Part shown: piece after piece, positions 1-8,666 of the stretch
How positions within the stretch are numbered: position 1 is the stretch's first letter
Layout of the letters: each line of letters opens with the position of its first letter
NCBI GenBank assembly: GCA_965277495.1
Contig: OZ255824.1
Coordinates: forward strand, 2,666,001-2,730,000
Source: CAHJXG01 sp965277495
Lineage (GTDB): Bacteria; Pseudomonadota; Alphaproteobacteria; Acetobacterales; Acetobacteraceae
Direction of reading: 5' to 3'
DNA: 64,000 nt
Position numbers and translations under genes: made by a program
Notes under the pieces: model-generated
Told to the model about the DNA's origin: nothing
The model's input: the letters and a program-made list of their open reading frames with translations, nothing else
Database searches by the model: none

Positions 1-320
1 CCTTCGAAATAGTGCGTGTCCGGCACGCTGTATCCGAAACGGGCCTTGGCATCCGCTGTGTCAATGCCGCGGTAGGCTACTTGCGGCGGGATCAACCCGC
101 GGTAGATCTGCGCACCGCAGCCGATATCGATCAGGGCGCCCTGTGTTCGGCCGAGTTCTGCGCGCAGGTCGCGCCATGCCGTGCCAGCCTGTAGGTCCAG
201 GAAGCGGCGTAGCCAGTTTTCCAGGCGGTTGCGGGCCGACAGGTTGGGCTTGAACACCGGCGGCTTGAAGTCCTCCGCCGCCTGCTCTGTCAGGTTGCGC
301 CGCCTGCGTATGGCGCTCAC
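1..320 (-). CDS. SAM-dependent methyltransferase, N-terminal part (cut by window edge)
   Basis: Partial gene of about 106 codons running off the left edge. It reads from a GTG at 320, whose GTGA overlaps the stop of the upstream GtrA gene by 4 bp. Residues near 68 read LIDIGCG, the SAM-binding motif I of class I methyltransferases, preceded by a basic and aromatic N-terminus. It is the last visible gene of a co-transcribed glycan cluster, so a sugar or lipid-linked substrate is likely but unproven. The acceptor-binding part lies outside the window. Confidence 0.7.
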   Translation of the reverse strand, partial: MSAIRRRRNLTEQAAEDFKPPVFKPNLSARNRLENWLRRFLDLQAGTAWRDLRAELGRTQGALIDIGCGAQIYRGLIPPQVAYRGIDTADAKARFGYSVPDTHYFE

Positions 321-736
321 GCTGTCCCGCGCGTCCGGCCAAACACGAAGCGGTGCTGGCCGAGGAAGGAAATCACGGCGATTGGCAGCGTGAGCAGCGC
401 CTGGGATTCGAGGTCCGGCAGGCTGCACCAACGCAAAGCCCGCAGGGCCGCCCAGTTAAGCGCGAGCACGACGGCATAGACCGCGAGAAACCGCACGACA
501 TGCCCGCGCGAGCGGAACACGAGCCGCCGGGAGGTTTGGAAGTTGAAGGCGGTACCGGCGGCCGCAGCAACGACCAGCGCCGCGCCCGGCCAGGTGTGCA
601 GGTGCAGCAACAGAGCGAAAACGGCGTAGCCAAAAGCGGCATTCAGCAGGCCGACGAGGCCGAACCGCAGAAGCAACAGCCAGTCGTGGAGGCGCACACC
701 GGTCGGCAGTGCCCGCAAGGATTGGCCTATTGCCAT
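317..736 (-). CDS. GtrA-like membrane protein
   Basis: About 139 residues with four hydrophobic segments, beginning with the pattern LRFGLVGLLNAAFGYAVF typical of GtrA/DPMS3-type proteins. Members of this family are thought to help flip or present undecaprenyl-phosphate-linked sugars, or to stabilise a polyprenyl-phosphate glycosyltransferase. I chose the ATG at 736 because it lies 14 nt after the stop of the upstream methyltransferase; an in-frame start further upstream would overlap that gene. The partner may be the GT2 domain of the fusion protein two genes upstream, which itself resembles polyprenyl-phosphate sugar transferases. Confidence 0.8.
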   Translation of the reverse strand: MAIGQSLRALPTGVRLHDWLLLLRFGLVGLLNAAFGYAVFALLLHLHTWPGAALVVAAAAGTAFNFQTSRRLVFRSRGHVVRFLAVYAVVLALNWAALRALRWCSLPDLESQALLTLPIAVISFLGQHRFVFGRTRGTA

Positions 737-749
737 GGCGAACGCGCTC

Positions 750-1670
750 TCAGGCCGGCTTCTTGCCGATCGCCAGCACATTGCCGACGTTCACGCCGAG
801 CTTAACTCGATCCAGGCGCGCGAAGCGCAGCAGGCCAGCGATGGCGCGCTTATGCGCGGCGGGCAACGGCGTCAGGCGTAGCCAGTAGCGCACCGGATAG
901 CGATTGACGAGCGTGCGCATCGCCCCCGGCAGCAGACCGGCATCGCGCAGCAGGCGGTCCAGGCTAGGCCGGCAGAACAGTTGCAGATGCTCGATGTCGA
1001 TGATGGGCGAACGGCGGCCGAGCAGGCGGTTGAGCAGGGCGGAGTAGTCGTGCGTCACCAGCGCCAGCACGCCGCCGGGGCGCAGCAGGCGCGCACAGGA
1101 GCGGGCCAGCGCGCGGGGATCGGCGACGTGCTCCAGCGTTTGAAAGCAGCAGATCAGGTCGAAATCTTCCGGCGCGAAATCAGACTCGGCGAACACGCCC
1201 TCGCGGATGAAACCGCGCACCGAATTGGGCGCTGCGGCGATAGCGGCGCGCGAGGGCTCGATGCCGACCGCCTCGGCGAAGCCTGCGTGCAGCAACCGCT
1301 CCAGGAGCACGCCGGTGCCGGTTCCGATCTCCAGTGCCCGGCCACGCCGCGGCAGCGCCGCGATGGCGGGCGCCAGGGCGGCGATGTAGGTATCGGCGGC
1401 CAGGGTAGCCTCTTCACTGCTGTCGTAGTCCGCGTCGGCATAGGCGTGGGCGAGCAGTGCCGCGGACGGGGCCGCCGCCGCATAAACAGTTTCGCACACG
1501 GTGCAGCGCAGCAGCCGGTATGACATGAATTCGGGCGTCTTGCGGGATGCGAAACTGGCGCCCGTCAGCCGGGCCGGATCGAGCGAGGCTTTCAGGAACA
1601 GCATTGCCCGGTCGGCGTTGGCGCCGCACACCGGACAGTCGCGCGTCTCCAGGCGGTCGAGCACGGTCAT
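750..1670 (-). CDS. Class I SAM-dependent methyltransferase with N-terminal zinc-type cysteines
   Basis: 306 residues. The N-terminus carries CPVC and, about 45 residues later, CTVC, a four-cysteine cluster seen in sugar methyltransferases of nucleotide-sugar pathways. Motif I (ALEIGTGTG) is near residue 112, followed by the acidic IEPS loop and the FQTLEHV motif. The start ATG overlaps the stop of the preceding epimerase-GT2 gene by 4 bp (ATGA). Its place after a transketolase pair and an epimerase suggests C- or O-methylation of a sugar intermediate; the exact substrate cannot be read from the sequence. Confidence 0.8.
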   Translation of the reverse strand: MTVLDRLETRDCPVCGANADRAMLFLKASLDPARLTGASFASRKTPEFMSYRLLRCTVCETVYAAAAPSAALLAHAYADADYDSSEEATLAADTYIAALAPAIAALPRRGRALEIGTGTGVLLERLLHAGFAEAVGIEPSRAAIAAAPNSVRGFIREGVFAESDFAPEDFDLICCFQTLEHVADPRALARSCARLLRPGGVLALVTHDYSALLNRLLGRRSPIIDIEHLQLFCRPSLDRLLRDAGLLPGAMRTLVNRYPVRYWLRLTPLPAAHKRAIAGLLRFARLDRVKLGVNVGNVLAIGKKPA

Positions 1671-3649
1671 CGCACCGGCGCCTCGGGCAGCAGTTGCGCC
1701 GTCTCGCCGTCCTTGATCAGCGCGGCGCGGATCAGCCGCGGGCGGCCTTTCACCTCCTCCATGATCTTGGCGACGTATTCGCCGACCAGGCCGATGGCGA
1801 ACAGGTTGATGGCGCCGAAGAACAGGATTGTGAGCAGGATCGTCGTCAGGCCGGGCGGCACCAGCGACGGCGTCAACAGCCGGGTCAGCACCGCGACGAA
1901 GCCAAGCACGCCAGATAGGCCGAGCAGCGCCAGTCCGCCCGCGGTCAGCATGATCAGCGGCGTGTTGCTGAACGAGAAGATGCCGCGCTTCGCCCAGCCG
2001 ATGTTCTTGAACAGGTTGTTGGTGCTGACGCCGAACATCCGCTTCGGCCGCACATAGTCCACGCCAACCTGCTTGAAGCCGACATAGGCGCGCAGGCCGC
2101 GCACGAACAGGTCGCGTTCCGGGCAGGTCAGCAGCCAGCCGACCACCCGCTTGTCCATCAGCGAGAAGTCGCCGGCGTCATGCGGGATGCTGATGTAGCT
2201 GAAGGCGGCGAACACCCGATAGAAACCCTTGTGGAGCATGCCCCACAGCATCGGCATGTCCCGCTTCACCCGGCGGCCATAGACCACGTCGTGGCCGGCC
2301 TGCCACTGCGCAAAGAACTGCTCGATCAACTCCGGTGGGTCCTGGAGGTCGCCGTCGAGCAGCACGCAGGCATCCTTGGTGGACATTTCCATGCCGCTGC
2401 GGAACGCCATCTGCGAGCCAAAATTGCGCGAATGGGTGATGCCGATCACACGCGGGTCGCGTGCAGTGATGGCGCGGATCACGCCCGCGCAGTCGTCGGG
2501 GCTAGCGTCGTTGACGAAGATGATCTCGTAGTCGATGCCGATGCGGCGGAACGTCGCGACGAGCCGCTCGTACATGATCAGGATGGCCGGTTCGTCGCGG
2601 TAGCAGGCGATGATGGCGCTGATGCTGCGCCGCTCCGGCTTGCGGCCGCGCTTGGTCAGGCCGTCCAGGCCGCCCGCGCCGAGCGAAGCCACCCAGTCGG
2701 CAGTGCGGCGCAGCCCGTCGGCCAGTGTCGTTTCGGCCGACCAGCCCAACTGCCGGGCCGCCTTGTCGGGCGCGGCATACCAAGCCGCCACGTCCCAATG
2801 GCGTTCCGGCATGTTGCCGAACACCGCCGGTCCAGCCAAGTCGAACACGCCGCGCGCAGTGTCCGCCAGGTCGCGCATGGTGGTGCGAAGGCCGGTGCCG
2901 ATGTTGAACGACTCGCCATACAGGTCCGGCGTCATCCGCGCGGCGGCGCAGACGAAGGCGTCGCAGGCGTCGTCGACATACACGAAGTCGCGCGAGGTCT
3001 CCGGCGAGACGAAGGGCGGGTAATCGCCGGCCAGCGTGTGGCGGACCAGGTTTGGGATCAGCCGCGAGGCGTCCTCCAGCGGGCCGTAAACGGAATACAG
3101 CCGCAAGTTGACGATCGGCTGGCGCAACGTCTTGCCGGCATAGGAGATGAACTGGCTGGCGGCGACCTTCGAGACGGCATAGTGGCTGTTGGGCTGCGTA
3201 GGGTCATCCTCCAGCGGCGCGGCGGCGTTGGTGCCGTATTCCGAGGAGCTGCCAGCATGCACGAAGGCGGCCAGGTCGCCGGCCGGCAGCAGTCCCAGCA
3301 GCATCACTAAAGAATTGAAATTCGTGCGGTAGATCAGCTCGGCGTCGGTCTCGAACGAGTAGGCGCCGTAGGCCACGCAGTCGAGGATGGTGCGCGGGCG
3401 GATCGCCTCGACCATCTGGCGCAATTCGGCCGCACTGGTCAGGTCGACCTCCAGCACGTGCTGCCGATCCAGCCCGGCCAGCCGCCAGGCCGGCAGGCGG
3501 CGCACCACGGCAGTGACGTCGCCGCGAACGCGCAGCAGCCGGTGCGTCAGGTTGGCGCCGACAAAGCCGCCGCCGCCGAGCACCAGGATCGGCCCCTTCA
3601 GCGCCGCCGCGAGGTCGTCGGCGCCGCTCATGGCCCGGATGTAGTTCAT
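1667..3649 (-). CDS. Fusion: NAD-dependent sugar epimerase/dehydratase + family 2 glycosyltransferase
   Basis: 660 residues in one uninterrupted frame. Residues about 1-330 are an extended SDR: GGGGFVGANL Rossmann motif near residue 24, catalytic YxxxK in HYAVSK near 165. Residues about 340-560 are a GT2 domain (SAIIACYRDE start, LLDGDLQDPPEL with the DxD-like motif), followed by two membrane segments (about 565-590 and 600-630), as in polyprenyl-phosphate (dolichyl-phosphate mannosyltransferase-like) GT2 enzymes. The start ATG overlaps the stop of the transketolase C-subunit by 4 bp. Inference: the protein makes an NDP-sugar and loads it onto a lipid carrier. Epimerase and GT2 are normally separate genes. 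Confidence 0.85.
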   Translation of the reverse strand: MNYIRAMSGADDLAAALKGPILVLGGGGFVGANLTHRLLRVRGDVTAVVRRLPAWRLAGLDRQHVLEVDLTSAAELRQMVEAIRPRTILDCVAYGAYSFETDAELIYRTNFNSLVMLLGLLPAGDLAAFVHAGSSSEYGTNAAAPLEDDPTQPNSHYAVSKVAASQFISYAGKTLRQPIVNLRLYSVYGPLEDASRLIPNLVRHTLAGDYPPFVSPETSRDFVYVDDACDAFVCAAARMTPDLYGESFNIGTGLRTTMRDLADTARGVFDLAGPAVFGNMPERHWDVAAWYAAPDKAARQLGWSAETTLADGLRRTADWVASLGAGGLDGLTKRGRKPERRSISAIIACYRDEPAILIMYERLVATFRRIGIDYEIIFVNDASPDDCAGVIRAITARDPRVIGITHSRNFGSQMAFRSGMEMSTKDACVLLDGDLQDPPELIEQFFAQWQAGHDVVYGRRVKRDMPMLWGMLHKGFYRVFAAFSYISIPHDAGDFSLMDKRVVGWLLTCPERDLFVRGLRAYVGFKQVGVDYVRPKRMFGVSTNNLFKNIGWAKRGIFSFSNTPLIMLTAGGLALLGLSGVLGFVAVLTRLLTPSLVPPGLTTILLTILFFGAINLFAIGLVGEYVAKIMEEVKGRPRLIRAALIKDGETAQLLPEAPVR

Positions 3650-4557
3650 GCCGCCAACGCCAGCACCGCGTGGCGGATCGAGTCTGGGTCAAGCCCGCTT
3701 TCGCGTTGGTGGAAGGCCTGGGAGCCGTAGCGTCCGGAGGGGTAGCCGCGCGCGTGCAGATGGCGGAAACCGCGCACGGCGATGCCAGTATCGAGCATCC
3801 AGACGGCGAGCATGGCGCCGACGGCGCCTTGGCCGACATGCTCCTCGATGACGCAAAGCCGGGCGGCCGCGGCAATCTGGGCGGCGAGCGCTGCGGGCGG
3901 TGGGGCCGCGGCGAACGGCAGTTCAGTGACGACCCACACCGCCGGGTCGGCGTCGCGCAGTCCGGCCAGCGCCGCCATCGCCGATCCGGCCAGCGGCCCG
4001 ACCACCACCACGACCGGCCCGCTGCCGGCGGCTAGGCAGCGCCACGGCGCGTAGGCAGGCGCCACTGTGCCGGCGGGCAGCTCGCCGCGGCCGAGCCGGA
4101 TATAGGCTGGGCCGGCGCCAGCGGCGGCGCGCTCCACCGTGGCGGCCACGTCCTCGTTATAGGCGGGCACAAACGCGGTTATGCCCGGCAGGGTCAGCAG
4201 CACCCCGTAATCCTCCAGCGCATGGTGGGTCGGCCCCATGACGCCGTATCCATAGCCGCCGCCGTTTCCGATCAAGCGGACCGGCAATCCATGCAGGCAG
4301 ATGTCGTTGCGGATTTGCTCGAAGGCCCGCGCGTAGCAGAATGGCGCGATGGTATAGACCCAGGCCTCCAGCCCGTCGCGCGCCAGCCCGGCGGCGACGC
4401 CCACCATGTTCTGTTCGCCAATGCCGCAGTTGATGAAGCGGGCGCCCATCCGGTCACGCAGCGGCTCCAGCGCCATGAAGCCGAGGTCGCCGGTGAGAAA
4501 CACCATTCCCGGCCGTTCAGCGCGGGCCATCAGAGCGGCGCACAACTCCGCCCTCAT
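3646..4557 (-). CDS. Transketolase, C-terminal subunit (pyrimidine-binding + C-terminal domain)
   Basis: 303 residues covering the central pyrimidine-binding and C-terminal domains of a split transketolase. The GIGEQNMVG motif near residue 44 carries the glutamate that contacts the TPP aminopyrimidine; YGVMGPTHHALEDYG is the substrate-side loop. It lies 10 bp downstream of the N-terminal subunit gene. Split transketolases in glycan clusters act in making branched-chain or unusual sugars rather than in the pentose phosphate pathway. Here the neighbours (epimerase-GT2 and methyltransferases) support that role, by inference. Confidence 0.85.
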   Translation of the reverse strand: MRAELCAALMARAERPGMVFLTGDLGFMALEPLRDRMGARFINCGIGEQNMVGVAAGLARDGLEAWVYTIAPFCYARAFEQIRNDICLHGLPVRLIGNGGGYGYGVMGPTHHALEDYGVLLTLPGITAFVPAYNEDVAATVERAAAGAGPAYIRLGRGELPAGTVAPAYAPWRCLAAGSGPVVVVVGPLAGSAMAALAGLRDADPAVWVVTELPFAAAPPPAALAAQIAAAARLCVIEEHVGQGAVGAMLAVWMLDTGIAVRGFRHLHARGYPSGRYGSQAFHQRESGLDPDSIRHAVLALAA

Positions 4558-4567
4558 ACGCGCGGCT

Positions 4568-5419
4568 TCACAATGGGTCGAGTTCGAACTGGACGAGCGC
4601 GCCTTCGTAGGCCGCCTTGGTAAGCGGCAGGTAGTGCGAGTCCATGCGCCCCTCCATGCCCGGGACGCCGCGGCCCTTGACGGTTCGCATGATCACCACC
4701 ACCGGCCGGTTGCCCTGGGGGCGCAACGCAGCGCGCAACGAGTCGAGATCGTGGCCGTCGCACTCGCGCAACTCAACTTCGAAGCCGGCCAGCCGTGCGC
4801 CCAGCGGATCCATGGAGGCCACCTCCGCCGTGCTGCCGAAGCCTTGCAGGCCGTTGTGGTCGACGAGGATGGTCAGGTTGGAGAGGCCGCGGTGCGCGGC
4901 GAAGATCAGCGCCTCCCAGGTCGACCCTTCCTGCCACTCCCCATCCGAGGTCAGACAGAATACCCGGCGGGCGCGGCCCTGCAGCCTTGCGGCCAGCGCC
5001 AGGCCGGCGGCCAGCGGCAATCCGTGGCCGAGGCTGCCGGTCGAGAACAGGATCTCGGGCACGCCGCTCGCCGGCGGGTGGCCCGCAAGCCGGGTGCCGT
5101 CGCGATGGAAGGTGTCGAGGTCGGCATCACTCAGCACCCCCAGTGACCACAAGGCCACGTAGTATGCCCCGGCCGAGTGGCCCTTCGACAGGATGAACCG
5201 GTCCTGTGGGCGGAGCAGTTCGTGATGCACCAACATCATGGCGTCGAGCGCCGAAAGGTTGCCGCCGAGATGGGCGACGCCGCTGTGCCAATGCATCTGC
5301 AACAGCCGGCGGCGCGCGGCATCCAGCTTTGCCTGCGACAAGCCCGCGGCCCGGACCGGCTCGGGCGCCAGATCGTTCCAGTTAGCGAGTAATGTGGGGA
5401 TAGTCGTGGACATGCTCAT
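4568..5419 (-). CDS. Transketolase, N-terminal (TPP-binding) subunit
   Basis: 283 residues, the TPP pyrophosphate-binding half of a split transketolase. HxGxNLSALD near residue 50, ILSKGHSAGAYY, GSLGHGLPLAAGLALA and a TPP motif reading SDGEWQEGSTWEAL...VDHNG are visible; the usual GDG is SDG here. It is the first gene of the minus-strand glycan operon, with about 225 bp to the divergent gene at 5646. Paired ATGs at 5419 and 5413 are both possible starts. It should form a heterotetramer with the downstream C-terminal subunit. Confidence 0.85.
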   Translation of the reverse strand: MSMSTTIPTLLANWNDLAPEPVRAAGLSQAKLDAARRRLLQMHWHSGVAHLGGNLSALDAMMLVHHELLRPQDRFILSKGHSAGAYYVALWSLGVLSDADLDTFHRDGTRLAGHPPASGVPEILFSTGSLGHGLPLAAGLALAARLQGRARRVFCLTSDGEWQEGSTWEALIFAAHRGLSNLTILVDHNGLQGFGSTAEVASMDPLGARLAGFEVELRECDGHDLDSLRAALRPQGNRPVVVIMRTVKGRGVPGMEGRMDSHYLPLTKAAYEGALVQFELDPL

Positions 5420-5549
5420 TTTAGGACCGGAAATAGGGGGTGGCTAACTCGTGCTGCGCCTGTTTACAACTCGTTTCAAATAAATGCACGTTATCTCGTT
5501 GCTGACGGGACGGAATGCCAGAACGGAGCCGTTTCTTTACGTTTGCGGC

Positions 5550-5578
5550 TTGAACGCGCTTTCGCCTGGCCCTAGAGG
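5550..5578 (+). promoter_or_regulatory. Possible sigma70-type promoter for the membrane protein gene at 5646
   Basis: In the divergent gap 5420-5645, TTGAAC (5550-5555) and TAGAGG (5573-5578) are separated by 17 bp, 68 bp before the downstream ATG. The match is only partial. The rest of the gap holds no gene and no clear promoter for the minus-strand operon. Confidence 0.3.
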
Positions 5579-5645
5579 TGACAACATTGCCTGCCGCGTC
5601 CTCACGCGACGCCGTTTTGCCCCGTTGGCGCGCGGAGATTGACGG

Positions 5646-7382
5646 ATGAAGCCATTAGCCGTGATCTCCCAGTTTCTTGAGCGCGAGCGTCGTCCGGCTG
5701 TGCTGATCGCCTGTGCGGCCGCAATCGCCTTATGTTACGTATTCGCTACATTCGACGGCGATTTCCTGCTGGGAACAGGACCGTTCTGGGCCAACCCGCG
5801 CGGCCCGTGGCTGATGGACCCGAACGATAGCGTCGACAGCATCGACGTGCTTACCACGCGGGTCGCCTATCTCGCATTTTTGCACGCGCCCTGGGGCCTG
5901 CCGCTGTTTTACGTGCCCGACCTCGGTGCGCCCGGCGGCAGCAGCGTCATTTTGGTGGATGCAGTGCCGATCGTGGCATTGCTCGGTAAGTTGCTGGCCT
6001 GGTCAACCGGGCTCGTGATCAATCCCTACGGCCTGTGGGTTGGCGCCTGCTTTGTGCTTTCGGCGGTGTTCGCGGTACTGCTGGTGATGGCGCTCGGCCA
6101 ACGATCACTGCTGGCCGCCGTTGCAGCCAGCCTGCTTGCGGTCTCGCTGCCAGCTTTGCTGTACCGGTTCGGCCATCTCTCGTTAATGGGCCAGTTCATG
6201 GTGATCGGCGCCCTGTGGCTGTATGCCCGTGATGCGCCTGCCGGCGAGTTTTGGCGGCGGACCGGCTGGTGGGCTGGCTGGCTCTGCCTTGCGGCGCTGC
6301 TGCACGGCTACCTGTTCGTGATGGTGTCCGCGGTTTATGCCGCAAACTGGCTGCGCCGCGTAGACACCAGGCATCCGACCATGCTCGCTGCCGTTGGCGA
6401 GCCCGTGTCAGTAGCATGTTGCGTGGCGCTCGTGCTGTTGGTCGCGGGCCATCTTGGCAAGGGCACTGGGACGTCGCTGTCCGGCGCGGGTTTCGGCTAT
6501 TTCTCCATGAACCTGCTGTCGCCGATCTGGCCGCAACGCAGCGGGCTGTTTCCGGGACTCTACGCGATGCAGACCGGAGTGGACGGCCAATACGAGGGGT
6601 TCAACTATCTAGGCGCGGGCGTACTGACGATGCTGGCTTTGGCGGTGGCGCGGTTTGGACGGTCGATTCCGGCTGCGCTGCGCCGGCATTCGTTGCTGAT
6701 TGGGATGCTGATAGGCCTCACAATGTACGCCGTCTCGGATACGGTATTCGTCGGTTCCCATCTGCTCTTTCACGGAGCCTTGCCGCATCCGATGGCGGCC
6801 GTGGCAGGGATATTCCGTTCGTCGGGCCGCATGTTCTGGCCCTGCGGTTATGCCCTGGCACTATTCGGGCTGGCGTTCGTGCTGCGCCGCTTGAAGCCCG
6901 GCTGGAAAACCGCGGCCGTACTAAGCTGCTGCGTGCTGCAGCTCGTCGACACCAATCCGCTGCGGGCGCGCCTGACATACCTGACGGAGCGCACAGTCCC
7001 CACCTTGCTCGATCTTGCCGAGTGGGAGGTGCGGATGGCGCGGGCCGAGCGGGTTCAAGTGGTGCCGTCGTTCTACTGCAGCGCGATCAGCCCCGGGGCC
7101 GGCGTTACGAAGTCATACATCGTGCACCTTGAACTGCAGCGCGCAGCGATGGACGCACGGCGGCCCATCAACTCGGTCAACAGCCCACGCCTTCAAGAGG
7201 ACTGCGCCGCGCAAATTAGTGCCGCGCAACAGGGACCGTGGGATGAGCATACGCTTTTTGTCTTCCTGACCGGGGGGCAGCAACCGGATTTCATGCCAGG
7301 GTGGCGACCGCCTGACCTAGCCTGTGGGTCATTCGACCGTGGTTTCTGGTGCCTTGGCCCGGCCGACGCAGGGCGTGAGTAA
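5646..7382 (+). CDS. Large polytopic membrane protein (DUF6311-like)
   Basis: 578 residues with about ten hydrophobic spans. A cytosolic N-terminus is followed by a first membrane span and a periplasmic FLLGTGPFWANPRGPW loop with acidic residues, and later RFGHLSLMGQFMVIGALWLY. The layout resembles the DUF6311 family of uncharacterised membrane proteins with a GT-C-like architecture, found near surface polysaccharide genes. The last ~130 residues look soluble. Recognition of the family is from memory of its N-terminal pattern and is moderately secure. A glycosyl-transfer role is inference only. Confidence 0.7.
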   Translation: MKPLAVISQFLERERRPAVLIACAAAIALCYVFATFDGDFLLGTGPFWANPRGPWLMDPNDSVDSIDVLTTRVAYLAFLHAPWGLPLFYVPDLGAPGGSSVILVDAVPIVALLGKLLAWSTGLVINPYGLWVGACFVLSAVFAVLLVMALGQRSLLAAVAASLLAVSLPALLYRFGHLSLMGQFMVIGALWLYARDAPAGEFWRRTGWWAGWLCLAALLHGYLFVMVSAVYAANWLRRVDTRHPTMLAAVGEPVSVACCVALVLLVAGHLGKGTGTSLSGAGFGYFSMNLLSPIWPQRSGLFPGLYAMQTGVDGQYEGFNYLGAGVLTMLALAVARFGRSIPAALRRHSLLIGMLIGLTMYAVSDTVFVGSHLLFHGALPHPMAAVAGIFRSSGRMFWPCGYALALFGLAFVLRRLKPGWKTAAVLSCCVLQLVDTNPLRARLTYLTERTVPTLLDLAEWEVRMARAERVQVVPSFYCSAISPGAGVTKSYIVHLELQRAAMDARRPINSVNSPRLQEDCAAQISAAQQGPWDEHTLFVFLTGGQQPDFMPGWRPPDLACGSFDRGFWCLGPADAGRE

Positions 7383-7441
7383 AGCGGACGCGGGCACTGC
7401 AATCTGTTATTCCATTTTCATCTGTCGGCTATGCTATACCA

Positions 7442-8311
7442 ATGCCGTCTCGCCCATTCGGAACCCTCAATGGCTCCGTAAACGGCGCCGGTTGCGGACC
7501 GCTCGTGAACAGGAATGCTGTGGTGGAATGTAAGATCTGTTCCAGTCCGTCTCGTCCGGCGTTTTCGGCCGCTGTGCTCGGCAAGTACGAAACGGCATAC
7601 TACCGCTGCACGGCTTGCGGCTTCATGCAGACGGACGAACCCCATTGGCTCGGTGAATCCTATGCATCGGCCATCAACGACATCGATATCGGACCGATCA
7701 ACCGTGCCGTGACCGGGGCGTCCTTGGTGGAGGGCGTCATCCTCACCAGCTTCGACAGCAAAGGCAAGTTCATCGACTTTGGCGGCGGGTACGGCGTATT
7801 CGTCAGGCTGATGCGAGACCGTGGGTATGATTTCTATTGGAAAGACCTTTATTGCGAAAACTTGTTCGCCAAGCACTTCGTCGCCGACCAGGGCACGAAA
7901 TACGAGTTGCTGACCGCGTTTGAGGTCTTCGAGCACCTCGTCAACCCAATCGACGATATCGCCGCCATGCTTGAATACTCGTCAAACCTGCTGTTCTCCA
8001 CGCAGATCGTGCCCGAGCGTGCTGCCGCTGCCGAGGACTGGTGGTATTTCGGGCCTGACCATGGCCAGCATATCGCCTTCTATTCCATTCCGGCGCTCGA
8101 ACTGGTCGCGCAACGCTTCGGCCTGCATCTCGCCACGGACGGCACTGCTAACCACCTGCTGTCGAGCAAGCCGGTATCGAGCCGCGTCCTGCGTTTTTTC
8201 GCCGGCAACGCGGCTCCGCAGAAAGTCGTCAGAAAGGCTTTGCGCCGCCGGACCGGCAAAACGTCGCTGCTGATGGACGATTTCAGGGCCGTGTCAGGCT
8301 ACAATCTATAG
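7442..8311 (+). CDS. SAM-dependent methyltransferase (zinc-cysteine N-terminus)
   Basis: 289 residues from the ATG at 7442, or 268 from the GTG at 7505, which begins closer to the conserved part. Neither start has a convincing Shine-Dalgarno site. The N-terminus shows CKIC and CTACGF, then FIDFGGGYG as motif I near residue 113 and TAFEVFEHL typical of methyltransferases related to UbiG. The DYFWKD-like acidic loop and a PDHGQHIAFYS segment follow. It lies 60 bp after the membrane protein, so the two are probably co-transcribed. Probable role: methylation of a sugar or lipid in surface-glycan synthesis. Confidence 0.75.
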   Translation: MPSRPFGTLNGSVNGAGCGPLVNRNAVVECKICSSPSRPAFSAAVLGKYETAYYRCTACGFMQTDEPHWLGESYASAINDIDIGPINRAVTGASLVEGVILTSFDSKGKFIDFGGGYGVFVRLMRDRGYDFYWKDLYCENLFAKHFVADQGTKYELLTAFEVFEHLVNPIDDIAAMLEYSSNLLFSTQIVPERAAAAEDWWYFGPDHGQHIAFYSIPALELVAQRFGLHLATDGTANHLLSSKPVSSRVLRFFAGNAAPQKVVRKALRRRTGKTSLLMDDFRAVSGYNL

Positions 8312-8363
8312 GGACCGCCGCTCGGGGGCTGGCTGATTTGCCAAACTCCCCCACTGGCCTCGA

Positions 8364-8666
8364 TCAACGCGTGGCGTAGTCCACCATGGTCATGATCAGC
8401 ATGATGCTCAGCCAGCAAAAGCCGAGGAACGAGTAGAAACGCAGTATCGGCGCCTCGTTCCACACCTCCATCGAGAACAGCAGCACCGTCGCGATCATGC
8501 ACAAGGTAAGCCCGAACTCAATGAACGAGGCGGTTCGGCTAGGCGCCAGCCAGCCCAGCAGCACGATGGTGACGATACATACGATCAACACGACGAAGGT
8601 GAAGACCGGCACCCGCATCGCTTCACGGATGCACCGCTTGTCCTGCGGCGTCATTTTGGCGCTCAT
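8364..8666 (-). CDS. ctaF: Cytochrome c oxidase subunit IV (prokaryotic type)
   Basis: About 100 residues with three hydrophobic helices (FTFVVLIVCIVTIVLLGW, FGLTLCMIATVLLFSMEVW, FYSFLGFCWLSIMLIMTMV), matching the small prokaryotic COX IV family. The ATG at 8666 overlaps the stop of subunit III by 4 bp, so it is translationally coupled; a longer reading would run into ctaE. It is the last gene of the ACIII-caa3 operon and probably stabilises the oxidase in the inner membrane. Confidence 0.8.
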   Translation of the reverse strand: MSAKMTPQDKRCIREAMRVPVFTFVVLIVCIVTIVLLGWLAPSRTASFIEFGLTLCMIATVLLFSMEVWNEAPILRFYSFLGFCWLSIMLIMTMVDYATR

